From Eremomyces bilateralis CBS 781.70 (taxonomy: Eukaryota; Ascomycota; Dothideomycetes; Eremomycetales; Eremomycetaceae), in NCBI RefSeq assembly GCF_010015585.1, contig NW_022985077.1:664071-728070 (forward strand): 64,000 nucleotides of DNA, read 5' to 3'. Position numbers and translations under genes: made by a program. Under the pieces are notes generated by a model. The model saw only the letters and a list, made by a program, of their open reading frames with translations. It did no database searches and was not told the origin of the DNA. Below, piece by piece: positions 33,862 to 47,182 of this stretch; the stretch's first letter is position 1, and every line of letters starts with the position of its first letter.

Positions 33862-34235
33862 CCACCTATAAGTAAGAAGTACTAACTAGTAAGTTATTAC
33901 TACGTGCATGTGCCTTTTCATGGCCTCATCACATTCGATTTTCATTTGTCTCACCTTAACAACGGGCTCTTGACCTGCCCCTTTCATACAAAGATGAACA
34001 CCACTTCTGATATCTGAACCTATAAGCCAATTCCAACTCTCAGAGTACTCACATCTGCTGCGTCATCACTCGTCCCTCATATCTCACACTGTTGACGTGG
34101 GCCATCCACACCAATTACATCACCTAGTAAGTGGCGTCTAATTCGAACTCCGCTAATTACCACCAGCACCCATCCACTGATCACTCATTAAGCCCCGCTC
34201 CATACTCCTCTCTTCTCAGAAACAATTCATCACTC
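33862..34235. other. Divergent spacer, no gene
   Basis: About 370 bp between the decayed coiled-coil gene and the Hsp70-like pseudogene, with a pyrimidine-rich plus strand near 34180-34230. No coding signal. Confidence 0.55.
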
Positions 34236-36126
34236 ATGCCGTTTAGATAGAGTCGTCACGATGGTACTGGTACTTCCACCAACTGGGACGCAGAAGCTAG
34301 TGATACTGTGATAGGCATCAACTTTGGGACCACGTATTCTGGGTAAATATCACTATCAACAGCTTTGGTTTAGCTATACCTAACAATTCATCCTTAGTGT
34401 CGCATATGTCTTCACGAGCAAGCCTGATGAGATTTTCTCTATCACTAGCTGGCCTAGATATGCAGGTCGACTTGAGCCCAAAGTCACCACACTCATCCGG
34501 TATACTAAGGATGATGACTACAGCTGGGGGTACGAAGCCCCAGTGTTGAGAACAATGACGATCAAGGGATAAAACTTGTGCTCGACGAGAAGTAGGAGGA
34601 GTTGATTTCTGCCCTAGACAAGCCGAGGCAGCCTCTTGAAAGTCTGGGAAAGTCGCCAGTCGATGTTACTAACGACTACATCCGTGCCATCTGCCAGCAT
34701 GCACTTGGTGTCATTGAAACAAAATACTCCAAAGCGTACATTGACACGATCGAGAAAGAATACGTGCTCAGTGTACCGGGAATCTGGAGCGAGAAGGCGC
34801 AAAACAATACCCTGATGGCTGCGACAAATGCAGGAATCTATCCAGTGAGACTTGTCAAAGAACTGGAGACTGCTGCACTCTACACGATCCACTCCCAAAA
34901 AAGCATTGGCTTGGTTGCCGGCGATGTTATAATTGATTGCGACTGCGACGGAGGAACGGCGGATCTGATTTCCTACGAGACCTTCAACATCAACCCGCTT
35001 GAGTTGAAAGAACTAGTTCCTTGCACAGGCGACTTGTATGGCTCAATTATGCACAACCATGCGTTCGAAGATTGGCTCCTCCATCAACTCGGCGATACAT
35101 CGATCTCTCAAATTAAAGGAACCACGGACTATCCTCGAGGAATGAAGCTATTTGAAGAGACTATCAAGCGCACCTTTGTTTCGGAGCAGGATGAGGGCCA
35201 ATACATCTCGTTTCCTAGCGCCACGCTGGGAAATAGTAGCAGTACCAGAATCAAGAGAAATTTGTTTGAAATCACAGGCGCCGATCTCAAATCCATTCTC
35301 ACACCCATTGTGAGCGGAGTTTGTCAACTGGTCTTTGAGCAACCGAGCTCCGTCATCCTCTGTCGACAACTTCAAAGCACATCTGAATCGACCATTGGTT
35401 CCAAGATCAAGGCGGTTTTCCTTGTCGGAGACTTTGGAACTTCTACGGTTCTACTTTCCTGAAGAACCAGCTACAGGCTACCGTGGGAGATGTCCAGGTT
35501 ATCCAGCTAGAGAAACCGTGGGCTGCTATCACCAATGGTTGCGCGATGGACTAGTAGCCAAAGCAAGTTCGTGTGGTTTCTAGTGTGGTGTAGAGGCATT
35601 ATGGTGTTAAATGCAGTTCACGGTACGATTCCAGCACTGAGAATTTGACTGATTGCCGGTGGGACAAGTGGGATGAGGTATGGAGGATTAGGTTAGTGAG
35701 TTGGCACATTCACAAGGTAATAAAACAACCATAGTTTAAGGAGGTGCGGTCAAGTTAACAGGGCATGCAGGGAAATGAGTTTCCTCGACACAAAGTGATC
35801 CGTCTCGACTTTCGGCGGAAGATCATCGACCTGCTCGCTGACCTTATCTTCACAGAAAGACTATATGGGTGCTTCGAAGAAGTCACGCCAAGACTTTGGG
35901 ATCAAGGTATACTAATCCTTCTTGCTATGGAATTTTCTGTTAGTGACCTAACCCGTATACAGATCTCGTGGTTCTGAACTGCTCCTTCAACGCTGATCTC
36001 ACCCATATTCCCCTGAAAAAGCTCAGAGTGAAAAGACGGAAAAGCGATCGTGCGCAGTATCATACCCTCAGCTACCAGCTTGTCATCTACATCACCTTTG
36101 GGCTGATGCAGTTCTCTCGAGATTGA
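34236..36126 (+). pseudogene. HSPA12-like Hsp70-family protein, broken
   Basis: Starts at ATG 34236, with an in-frame TAG at 34248-34250 after four codons. Then the actin-fold phosphate-1 loop DTVIGINFGTTYSG, an intron (donor GTAAAT near 34342, acceptor CTTAG near 34398) and VAYVFTSKPDE. A frameshift near 34540-34560 and a TAG at 34591-34593 follow. 34594-35462 is long and open: SVPGIWSEKAQNN (Hsp70-like 'LTVPAIW'), IIDCDCDGGTADL (phosphate-2 loop, normally D-C-G-G-G-T, here Gly replaced by Asp), and FLVGDFGTST (adenosine loop, normally V-G-G-F-G-T-S). A frameshift near 35450 leads to FLKNQLQATVGDVQVIQLE, with two TAGs near 35550. After a gap, 35765 onward with an intron gives RLDFRRKIIDLLAD and VLNCSFNADL. 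Many lesions; not functional as Hsp70. The family is common and expanded in fungi. Confidence 0.85.
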
Positions 36127-37771
36127 CGGTATGCAATACGGATCGGTTTCTGCTGAGCACTAGGTCTCCAGCAACAACGCCAGGGGCATCTGCTTTATGC
36201 AGCAGACAACCGACGACAGGATGGACATGAATATTCCTAGGATAGTCCTCTAAACCATTACCCAGATTGCAAACCTGTAGCGACAGGTTCTAGAATGGAA
36301 AATGGAACGTAGACAGGATGTGATAGGCGGGAGAACAAACACAACCACTACAAGTGTATACTTAAAAACGGAGACCGACTGAGTATTTTCCCCGAATTCA
36401 AGCAACTGTTGCACAATTTCGACCATGAACCATCTCGTGAACAAACGTTGCCATTCAACCCTGGACACTGTGTGGGTTGAACGCCCACAACGCACTAGCC
36501 AGAACCTTATACAGATCCGAATGCGAGCACATGGAGAATAGGTTCTCCTCGTGAATGCTGATAACGAGTGGACCCGCCCAAGGACGGAGTAATCCTCCCA
36601 TGAGCTGCAGACACGATTCGTAGGCGACCGGCATGTATTGTGGATCCAGAAAAAGTTGAAGGGTTGATATGTGCTAAGTGTCCAACGAATGCTTCACCAA
36701 ACGCTCGATCTGTAATAGTTGGCGTCGGGATATGATGTTTGATTCGGTGCTCGACTGATGGGTTGATACTCAGGGACTCAAAAGAGTTAATGCGTAGAGA
36801 ACGGTATGTCACCATATCGAGTGAAGAAGGAAATAACAGGATGATCGTCCGACAATATTAATATCGCGAAGAATCAGCGCGAAGTTGGGGTGGTTGTGTT
36901 TTCACTTGCAGCTGCAGTGTTCGGTTGAAACTTGAAGCAGAGGATATTGATGTCCCCACAGTAATTGATGCCTGATTAACAGGGTCAGGGTCTTGCCCTA
37001 TAAGGCAGGAATAATCATCATCTTCATGCCTCAGGCATTTAATCCATTTGCTGTATCGCGCCTTCCTCAACAATGCAATGCCAATTATGGATTTTGTCGA
37101 CTTCTGCTGGATGATGATGCCCCTTTTTATTCTTTCCGGCTGCAATATCCGAAATGATGCATTATTGCTCCTAGTTCATCGCTCGCGTGTCGGTGACAAC
37201 GCTCCTTGACCGCCCTGAATCGCTGGTTGATAGGCAAAAGAGGGGCAAGGAGCAGGGCGGACAGCGGTAAGGCTACCACGCCATTGGAGGCGCCACTGGA
37301 GACAGCACACTTCCTGTGCATCTATCCCACCACCCCCCCATCATTGTAGAGAACTTCTCCACTGTCACATTCCGTTCATATACCGACGAGATCATCGTTA
37401 AGAGGAGGATTAGTGTCTTTCTCGATATTTCGGACTTTATTAACCATTGCTACCATATTTGCGCCTCAGCCAGAGCAGCAATATCGACTGAACTGCCAGT
37501 GTCATCCCTCCAACTTTCCAAGCGCCGAGCGACCCTTAGCCCACCACATCCATCACGCACCACCTTGGGCTGACCTCATTCTTATTTAACAACCTGTTCT
37601 GGCCAGTTTCTCCTCCGATATCTATCATATATTCCGCATCCACTTGTGACGAACACCTCCCGCGCTTCCGATCTCTCCTTGACCAGACGTTCGCTTCCAT
37701 CTTGACCGGTGAAGTTGCGGCGCCAATAGTGGGGTATCGCTGTCAGCAGTAACGTGTACTTGCTTGCAAAT
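36127..37771. other. Gene-free stretch upstream of mpkA
   Basis: About 1.65 kb with only short ORFs (for example minus 36495-36250, 36815-36507, 37145-36858) lacking motifs. The last 400-500 bp are pyrimidine-rich on the plus strand (CTCC and TCTC runs, 37560-37700), typical of a fungal promoter or leader for the kinase gene. Confidence 0.55.
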
Positions 37772-39471
<1,700 letters not shown>

Positions 39472-39969
39472 ATGAGGGTAAGCTAGGGGTGGATATTTAC
39501 GGGAGATAAGCGCGCGGATGTTCGGAATTTATACACCACAGAGCTACAACGTAATGGATCTAGTCCTAGTTTGAAAAGATTGGAAGCGGTGGTCGGGGAT
39601 TTCCCGAGGCGGTTCTTATCGTCGATCGGGATAGGAGGCATGGTAAAAGTTGGCTGGCCGGTTTAATTTTTGGTTGGATAGTTGGGGGAACGGGGCTCGT
39701 TTTGGATAATGGAAACGAAATGATGATGGCAAGGAGGAAGGATGCCGGGTCGCTGGCCGCTTCAGCATTTCATAGCAGAGGATAGATCTAGTCCCTTTTA
39801 CGCCCATTTTCATTGAAGTACCTGAAATATTATTGGTCGAGATCTATTGAGCCGGGGGATGTAGTAGTATGCCTGGCGCGTCTCCTATCGCAATATAAAA
39901 GTTTTGGAGCGTTCATTAGTACCCAGAACGGCCTCAAACGCCGATTATACTACCCATCATGTTCTTACT
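39472..39969. other. Convergent intergenic region
   Basis: About 500 bp between the 3' ends of mpkA and the Iks1-like gene. No gene seen; probably both terminators. Confidence 0.65.
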
Positions 39970-42224
39970 CTAATATATAATCCCAGCACCACGCATGCAG
40001 AGCCATCTACCCACCCACGCCCATCTTACCACCGCAACATGCACTCCCAGCAACCCTATCGACCCAAGCATGCCCCACGACACCAGCCCTAGCGTCAAAT
40101 CCAGCGTAGCCACAGCCAACAGCGGATACGCGATCCTCGGATCCACCGAGTACGGCGCGCACGGCGAGGTGAGCGAGACGTACTTGAACAGGAAGAACGC
40201 AATCTTGACGCTCAAGCTCAGCGTCTGCAGCACCGGTGACAGGCGCGACGGCGGGAATTCAAAGAGGGGCGTCGTACGCGGTGGGGCGGGGAGCATGAGT
40301 CGTGCGCTCTGCGTCGACGACTGGCGAGCCATGTCGGCGCCGCTCGCACCCGGAGACAGGGACCGGGACCGAGATTGGGAACGCGAGGGTGATTTAGAGA
40401 GCAGGCGCGGCCGCACCACGACGCTGCCGAGGCTGCCGCTGCGTTCCATCGCCTGGGGTGAGGGGCATTCAGGGGAGACGAGCGGGCTCGAGGCGCGACG
40501 TCGCGTCGGAGAGCGAGGGGCCGGGTGGAAGGCGGTCGTCGCGCTTTGGGGTTTTCGTGGTCCGCGGAGCGGGGAACCAGCGGCAGGTGAGTCCGCGGAG
40601 GAGATGCGGGAGCGCACGTCGTCGAACGGGCCGGTGGGGAAGGATTGGTGATCTTCGAACTCGGAGCTGGCGCCGATGCCGTGGAGGATTTCTTCGGTGC
40701 CCGGTCGTGCACTCGGGTCTAGGGAGAGCAGGCGGCGGAGGAACTTGTAGAGCTTGTCGGGGAGGTCGGCGCGGAGGCGCTGGGAGTCATTGAAGCCGGG
40801 CCATAGGGTGATCTCCTCGCGGAGGCGGTCGACGTTCTCGTTTTCTTCGTGCATGTTGTCGGCGTTACGGTAGGGTGATCGGGCGAAACACATGAAGTAC
40901 ACGATCATGCCGAGGGAGAAGATGTCGGATTTGGTCGTGAAGTTTCCGAAATCGCCGGTGGATGGATCGCGGCGGAGGACTTCTGGTGCGCAATATGAGA
41001 TCGTGCCAGTCGCTCCGCTGGACTTCCGGGCTACATTGACGGCTTGAACCTCCCCGAAATCGCTGACTAAGACTCGTATTCGTGAACCGGTTTTGTGCAA
41101 TAAGCAATTGCTAGGTTTCAGATCTCGATGAATGTAGCCGTTTGCATGGAGATGGTGGAGACCTGCGGTGATATCTTTGAAGAATGAGAACACTTCATCA
41201 AAGTGCATCCTTCGAGGTCCGTTCAGGTCATGGGGTGGCTCTGGCTGGCCTTTTGACCGTCTCCGCATCCTTTCCTTCAACTGTTGTGTGGTAACTTGAG
41301 TTTTTGCAGGATCCAGGATGTAATGAAGCAGATCACCACCGTTACAGTACTGCTGAAGGATGAATGCGCATGGGACGCTGGGTCCAAATGTAGTGAGTTT
41401 GTAATCCTCCAGCCACACATGTCGATAGGAGACGAGGTTCTGATGGGAAAGGTTTTGGAGAAGCTGTACTTCCACCAGAACCTTCTCCAGCCATTCGTGA
41501 TCGTCTCCAACTGGAACTCGTTTGCAGGCGAAGTGGCCGAGATGAACGCCATCCAGGACGTGACGTACCAGGAGCACCACTCCCTTCCCTCCACGGCCTA
41601 GCTCGCCTTCCTCGACGAAGAACGTTTTGAAATAGTTCTGACTGAACGCAGTGGAAGAGATATGATGTGGACCAGGAGGACTCTGCGGTGCGCTTCCCAC
41701 GAATTCTGAGCCCTCCGGTGGGACGAGATGATGTTGCCCTTGACCGACATCGTTATTCCAGCTTCTAAGCGTCCGCTTCCTGTCTTCGGGGACACCCGAA
41801 GGGGTCCCGGTGATTCCACGGTGAGGGGATGGCGGCCTCGACGTCTCTCCAGAGTAGGAACCGCTATGATGGAGCATGCGAAAGTACGCGGGGTTCATGA
41901 ATTGTGCCTCCGACCCAGGACCGGGCGTCGGTGGATGGACATCTTCCTCTTCATTATCATCGACGTCGTATCCCTCTCCTCGAAGTGGCCGATGACAATA
42001 GGGACAATCGGCAAGCTCTACAGCGCTTGAATTGGAGGCATCTTGCAGCGAGAGCTGCTTCGATCGTTGATCGTATACCACCACTGATGATCCATGACGT
42101 CTGTGAAGGTGAGTATCAGAACAGTGAGGAGACGTCGAGGCACTTACAACACGACTTCGCTTGACTCCGCGGGGAAGTAGGGGATCAGGGAGAGATGATT
42201 TCTCTGCGGTGTTTCATTCGCCAT
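39970..42224 (-). CDS. iks1: Iks1-like serine/threonine protein kinase with C-terminal membrane segments
   Basis: Two exons, 42224-42148 and 42100-39970 (donor GTAAGT, acceptor TTCACAG), give 735 residues. The short first exon encodes MANETPQRNHLSLIPYFPA and supplies the only ATG in frame. It joins in phase to SSVVVYDQRSKQLSL, the N-terminal signature of fungal Iks1. A CPYC motif (about residues 58-61) may bind metal. Kinase: Gly loop GRGGKG (about 194-199), Lys219 in FACKRV, HRD at about 350-352, DFG at about 373-375, APE as CAPEVL. After the kinase domain come about 200 Ser/Pro/Arg-rich residues (SRSQSRSRSLS), then two hydrophobic stretches (VKIAFFLFKYVSL; LLAVATLDLTLGLVSWGMLG) at the C-terminus. 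These suggest a tail-anchored membrane kinase. Iks1 in yeast is poorly characterised. Intact. Confidence 0.92.
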
Positions 42225-42739
42225 TTGATGCCGACTGGGCAAGAGCCCGTCTGGCTAAGATGTAGGTCATTCAGTGCGTGGATGGATACATTTCCCGATG
42301 TTTACACATTCAGCAGAGTGCAGTTTTAGGTGCATCAGATGACGGAGGTTGATCAGACAAGGACATGGCGACATGGCGGAAAGGGAGGTTCAGGCCACAA
42401 GGCGGACAGAAATGAACTGGTCAACAAATGGAATATGCACGTGACGTTCCGTGAATCCCATAATCTTGTAGCCTTGCAGCCTGGCAACCCGATTGGATGA
42501 CAAAATGTCTCTATGACTGGAGTCGCCACCCACCAGCAATTCACGTCACTGGGAAAATAAGAATAGATATCCCACTCTTCCCCCTCCTCTCTGAAACCGC
42601 CCTTGACTTTCTGTAAGTACCGATTTTGGACAGGACAAGGCTATTCTCAGCCCTGCTACCGGGTAGAGACCTTCCTATCATCTTTCTTTCTCCTTGTCTA
42701 GACACTCCAAAGTCGATATATACCAGAACACTCGGGAAA
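42225..42739. promoter_or_regulatory. Divergent promoter region between iks1 and rei1
   Basis: 515 bp separating two divergently transcribed conserved genes, so it must hold both promoters. No named element is evident; a pyrimidine-rich stretch lies near 42565-42615 ahead of rei1. Confidence 0.55.
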
Positions 42740-44498
42740 ATGGCTTCCACTACTAGCCAGGAGAGTCGACCGGCCTCCCATCCTTTTACTTGCAACACCT
42801 GTCAGGTCGCTTTCAGGACAAGTGAGGCGCAGAGAGGCCATATGCAAAGCGACTGGCAGTACGTATATGCAATGAAAGTTCCTATGTTTCGAGGACGCTA
42901 CTAACATGCCCCAAGTCGTTACAACTTGAAGCGTAGAATAGCGTCGTTGCCTCCATTATCGTCCGAAATATTTGCGGAAAAGGTCCTCGCCAACAAAGCA
43001 TCGCAAGCGGCGGTCGCTGCCAAGGCGGCGTTCACGAGAGATTGCGCTGCATGCCAGAAGACGTACTACAGCGACAACGCATACAAGAACCACTTAGCGA
43101 GCCAGAAGCACCGGCAGAATGAATTCCGCATGCGCCCGGGTAGCGTGGGTGACTCGATGATGAGCTCGGAGTTTTCCATTCCGGACAATACCGACTCCGC
43201 ATCCGTGCAGACGACATCGACAGTGAGGGAAGACCAGGTGGATCCAGCGGCCGAGGACGAGTTCACAGAAGTGGTGGACACTCTAAAAGGAACCAATCTG
43301 GGAGAGAAGAGCGGAGATGCACTGCCACGACGACCAAGCCGACCACATCACTCCGCAGGGCCAGAAGAGGATCGCCCGGAGCATCCAATCTCGCCGGCGA
43401 CGGTGCTGCATACGAAGTCGAATATTCTAGGCTCATCCCCAGCGAAAGCCGATCCGCTCCTCAACTGCCTCTTCTGCAATCTGTACTCACCTACAGTGGA
43501 TTTGAACATCCTTCATATGCAGAAGTACCATGGCATGTTCATTCCCGAAAAGGATTACCTGGTCGATCTTCCCGGCTTGATCCTTTATCTTCGGGAGAAA
43601 ATCAATGTCGCCAATGAATGTCTTTACTGCGGTACGCTGAAGCGCACCGCCGAAGCCTGCCAGACACACATGCTAGACAAAGGACACTGCATGATCGCAT
43701 TTGGCACCGAAGACGAGCAATTGGAAATCAGCGACTTCTACGACTTCACCACCACCTATTCCGACGACGAAGACGAAGACACTGGCGAAGAAGATGAGGC
43801 GGCCAGCCACGCATCCTGGGAAACCTCGTCCACCCTCTCCTCTGTCCCCACCGAAGAGATCACGTCCGTGGCCATCGACCAGACCCACCGCTACTCCACC
43901 CTCGACCAACATCATCACCACACGCACGACGATCCCCGTCCGCATAGGAACCTCGACGGCTTCCATTCCCGTGCCCACGCCGGCCACGTTCCTAAAGCTG
44001 TGTTCTTCGACGATGTCGAGATGCATCTTGGCAATGGCAAGAGCGTTGGCCACCGTTCTTGGCAGCGCGTCTGGCGACAGCGGCTTGGCGGGCGCAACCG
44101 TCCTGCCGAGTCCGCTCAAGGAGCCTTGGCAGACGCGGAGGGTGACGTCAGCATGGGCGACGAGGGTGAGGCGGCCGACGATAGCCGTGATTCGGGCGCC
44201 TTGACGAGGCGGGAGCGTCGGGAGGAGCTGTTCCATCGTGGGAGGATGGGACACCCTTCGGACGCGTTGACGAGGGCGAATGACGGGCCTGGGATGACGG
44301 GAGTGACGGGGCAGAAGAAGAGGGAGGTGGTGGAAGAGGAGAAGAGGTCGAGACGGACGGAGCAGAAGGAGAGGAGTAAGTATCTGGCCATCAAGGAAAG
44401 GAAAGGGAATATGCAGAAGCATTTCAGGGTATGTTTCGAGTGCCAAGATCCTTGTTTGCAATTTGCTAATTATGATACAGGATCCTCTACTGCAGTGA
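42740..44498 (+). CDS. rei1: C2H2 zinc finger 60S biogenesis factor Rei1
   Basis: Three exons, 42740-42858, 42916-44428 and 44481-44498 (the last only 18 nt, ending DPLLQ), give 549 residues in consistent phase. Rei1 acts in the cytoplasm on late pre-60S subunits, helping release and recycle the export factor Arx1 and remove Tif6. Zinc fingers in order: CNTCQVAF with the His pair split by intron 1 (residues about 17-40); CAACQKTYYSDNAYKNHL (about 75-98); CLFCNLY with HMQKYHG (about 215-240); and CLYCGT with HMLDKGH (about 265-285). An acidic region (YSDDEDEDTGEEDE) precedes a basic C-terminal part with RSWQRVWRQRL and LAIKERKGNMQKHFRDPLLQ, the conserved Rei1 end. No lesion. Confidence 0.95.
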
Positions 44499-44766
44499 TT
44501 GAATGGGGAAATGCTCAAGTCGTTGACCGTGTTCGACTCGAGTTATGGGTGCAGACTCATAATGTTTATGTGTAGATGCATGTAGAGGTCAATGAATTGC
44601 GTACCGAGTCAATTCCATTCGAGTCATTTGATCATCTCGTTCGAGTAGTCATAATTCCAAATGGGTATCCTAAAAGCAGGCGTTCCAGCCTATTCGCACC
44701 CCCTCACCCAAACCCCAACGCCTTGCTAAGTTCCATAATATACAACCCCGATCGCCTCAAGCGACA
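44499..44766. other. Convergent intergenic region
   Basis: About 270 bp between rei1 and the ankyrin/helical protein gene. Probably both terminators. No gene. Confidence 0.65.
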
Positions 44767-46497
44767 TCACACATACTCCAGCCATTTCCCCACCGTTTGA
44801 AACGCTAGCTGCTCATACTTCTGCACATCCTGAGGATCCGCCCCCATCTTCAATAGCAACCGACACATATCCATATTCCCCGCCGAAATCGCATGCGCCA
44901 GCAAACTCATCCCCTCCCGATCCCGATCCATCGCGCCGACCTCCCCCCTCCGCAACAGCCCCAACACCTGCTTCAGATCCCCATCCGCAATCGCCTGTAA
45001 CACTGGCGCATCCGACCTTACCACATTAAACGCCGACACCACCGCATCAAAGTCCACGCAATCGACAGTGTCGTTCGACTCCGAATACTGCCTCCCGTGT
45101 CCCCACTTCATCAGTGCGATCGCAATTCCGGGGATGTGCAGCCCGGAATTCGGCACGAAGCAGAGACTGATGCGGCCCGCGTCGTCGGTGCCGAGCGGCC
45201 AGGGGAGCGTGGAGTGTATGCCTTCGATGAGCACGTAGATCACGCCGTCGCGGGTGCTCAGCCGCCACTCACCATGCAGCTCTGGGGACTGAGAAACGTT
45301 CAATTTCAGTTGCTTGAACCCTCGGGCAAGCGTTTTTTTCGATGGCGCAGGTTCGATGTCTTGGACTTGCGGGAGCCTCTGCTTCGGAAGACGCTGCCTC
45401 ATCGCGATCATCCCGGCGTCCGTTCCGGAATTGTCGGTCGATTCCAGCGATTCGGACGCCGCGGCGGACACGCGTGAGAAGAGCCGGTTGATGGTGCGGA
45501 GGAGCATGTCCTGTGCTTTTTTCGGAATCTCGAATTTCTCGAGGTAGCGAGGGTAGTAGATGGAGTTAGTATCAAGATTAGAGAGGACCCGGCGCATCGT
45601 AAGGAGCAGAGCTGAAAATGAGTGGAGGAATGCCGCAGCGTCGATGGTCGCGGTGTTAGCAGCAGCAGCGGAGTTGGAGGTATCAGCAGTGAGCTTTGGT
45701 TGGGGTTCTTTAACCACGAGGTCTGGGTCTTGCGCGAAGTCAGGGGGTTCCATGGAGTTGACTCGCGTAGGCGCCTGCGACAGCGTCTCATTCGGACGTA
45801 ATGGAATCTCCAGAACGGCTTCCTTCACCTCCTGGAGCTCGTCTTTCAGAGCATCTAGACTTCCACGCATGTGCTCACTCTGCCTCCGCTCCCTCTCCGC
45901 TGCTCGCTCCTCAATTGATTCAATTGTCTTGTGCAACTCTTTCAACTCAGCTGCCGTGCTCTGCTTCACATCCTGCGCAACATCTACTGCGGCCTCGATC
46001 CGTCGATGGATTTCGACATCGATCGTCCTCCCTAGGGTGGACAGCAAACCATTCACCCGTCCAATATGTCCGTCAATCTCAGCCGACAGCCGAGATATCT
46101 CCCCTTCGTCGAGCACATAGCCCAGCTTCTTCGACAACGCGACCTTGCTCTTGCCTAACTTAGGACCTGACTTGCTCGACACGGATCCGAGAAACTTCTC
46201 CAAGCTCATCAAATCCACCTTGCACGCAATCAACTCATCGTTCAGCCTTCCAAACGTCGCCCTGGCACCAGGCTGGATTCCCAGCGGTGAGCCTTGGAAG
46301 GTTTGAGCCAGCGCGCGGACATCGGTAAGGAGTTTCTCCAGTCGATCGAGTTTCGTTCGTAGTATTGGGATCAGCTTTGAAGATCGATGGATGGTCGCGA
46401 GGAACTTATACAGGCCGGCGAAGATTCGACCAGAGGCGTCCAGGACCTGGAGGATTGATGCGGGACCGGCGAGAGCTTCGAGGCCGCCGGCAGTCAT
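44767..46497 (-). CDS. Helical N-terminal domain plus ankyrin-like protein
   Basis: Single exon of 576 residues from the ATG at 46497. The frame is open upstream to 46611, but this ATG starts the recognisable domain. The N-terminus (AGPASILQVLDASGRIFAGL, then KLDRLEKLLTDVRALAQTF) resembles the helical 'fungal N' domains found at the front of many STAND/NLR-like proteins. A Glu/Lys/Arg-rich coiled coil (IESIEERAAERERRQSEHM) follows, then a Ser/Pro/Ala linker. Next is a beta-rich part (LHGEWRLSTRDGVIYVLIEG, then GLHIPGIAIALMKWG). Last comes one to two degenerate ankyrin repeats (DRDREGMSLLAHAISAGNMD, then LLLKMGADPQDV). No NACHT or NB-ARC ATPase lies between, so it is not a full NLR. Function unknown; signalling or self-recognition is a guess from the domain type. 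Intact. Confidence 0.85.
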   Translation of the reverse strand: MTAGGLEALAGPASILQVLDASGRIFAGLYKFLATIHRSSKLIPILRTKLDRLEKLLTDVRALAQTFQGSPLGIQPGARATFGRLNDELIACKVDLMSLEKFLGSVSSKSGPKLGKSKVALSKKLGYVLDEGEISRLSAEIDGHIGRVNGLLSTLGRTIDVEIHRRIEAAVDVAQDVKQSTAAELKELHKTIESIEERAAERERRQSEHMRGSLDALKDELQEVKEAVLEIPLRPNETLSQAPTRVNSMEPPDFAQDPDLVVKEPQPKLTADTSNSAAAANTATIDAAAFLHSFSALLLTMRRVLSNLDTNSIYYPRYLEKFEIPKKAQDMLLRTINRLFSRVSAAASESLESTDNSGTDAGMIAMRQRLPKQRLPQVQDIEPAPSKKTLARGFKQLKLNVSQSPELHGEWRLSTRDGVIYVLIEGIHSTLPWPLGTDDAGRISLCFVPNSGLHIPGIAIALMKWGHGRQYSESNDTVDCVDFDAVVSAFNVVRSDAPVLQAIADGDLKQVLGLLRRGEVGAMDRDREGMSLLAHAISAGNMDMCRLLLKMGADPQDVQKYEQLAFQTVGKWLEYV

Positions 46498-47182
46498 AGT
46501 GAAGAAAGGGTGAAGGATAAAAGACTTGCATTTGAATTGGAGATGAGACACGGCTAAGCGAAGGCAGTGACTAGGAGTCTTATAATCTTGGGGGTTGTTC
46601 AAGCCTTGCACAGCCTCTCTGGTCGAACACCGCCATCGTCATGCAGGTATCGGACTTATCTGCGTCCAGCCTCCAGGAGTCTGATTATTACATACCAGGA
46701 CCGCCAGGCCATGTGAACACCATCTATGTGCAATATCTTAATACCCAATAAGTGATAGTTATGCAACAAGCGGTTTTGAGGTTAAAAGCTGGCGGCCGAG
46801 ATAGCGAATCATCTTGAGACGGTCAGTGAACAAACACAGATGACGACACGGCCACATTGAGTATGCGTAAGTGGAATTTCTAAGCAAGGCTGAAGCTTGA
46901 CAGACAAGTTATCGTATGCCTCTAAAGAGGCGATAGCATCTGGGCGTTGTCTGCTGCGAATTTCTTCCGAGAAGAATATTGTCGGTTGAATGCCAGTCGG
47001 TGCCTGTATAGTAATCAAAAGCCTTTGACAGCACAGCCCCTAACCTTGAACACCAACTGAATGCGAGAACTGAATTATGAATCCAAAAGACTGTACTCTT
47101 CCTGGGTATCTAAAACGAAAGGTTCATTACGCTACATGAAAAGAATGGCCGTCCCATCTCGTCTCGTCAGCCGGTATCGTCC
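46498..47182. other. Intergenic region, no gene supported
   Basis: About 685 bp between two minus-strand genes. Short ORFs only. It contains the promoter of the ankyrin gene and the 3' end of the BTB gene. Confidence 0.6.

Noticed and set aside
43673-44518. 281-codon ORF antisense to rei1
   Set aside because: It is a shadow of the rei1 codon usage (Asp/Glu-rich sense strand) and has no motif.
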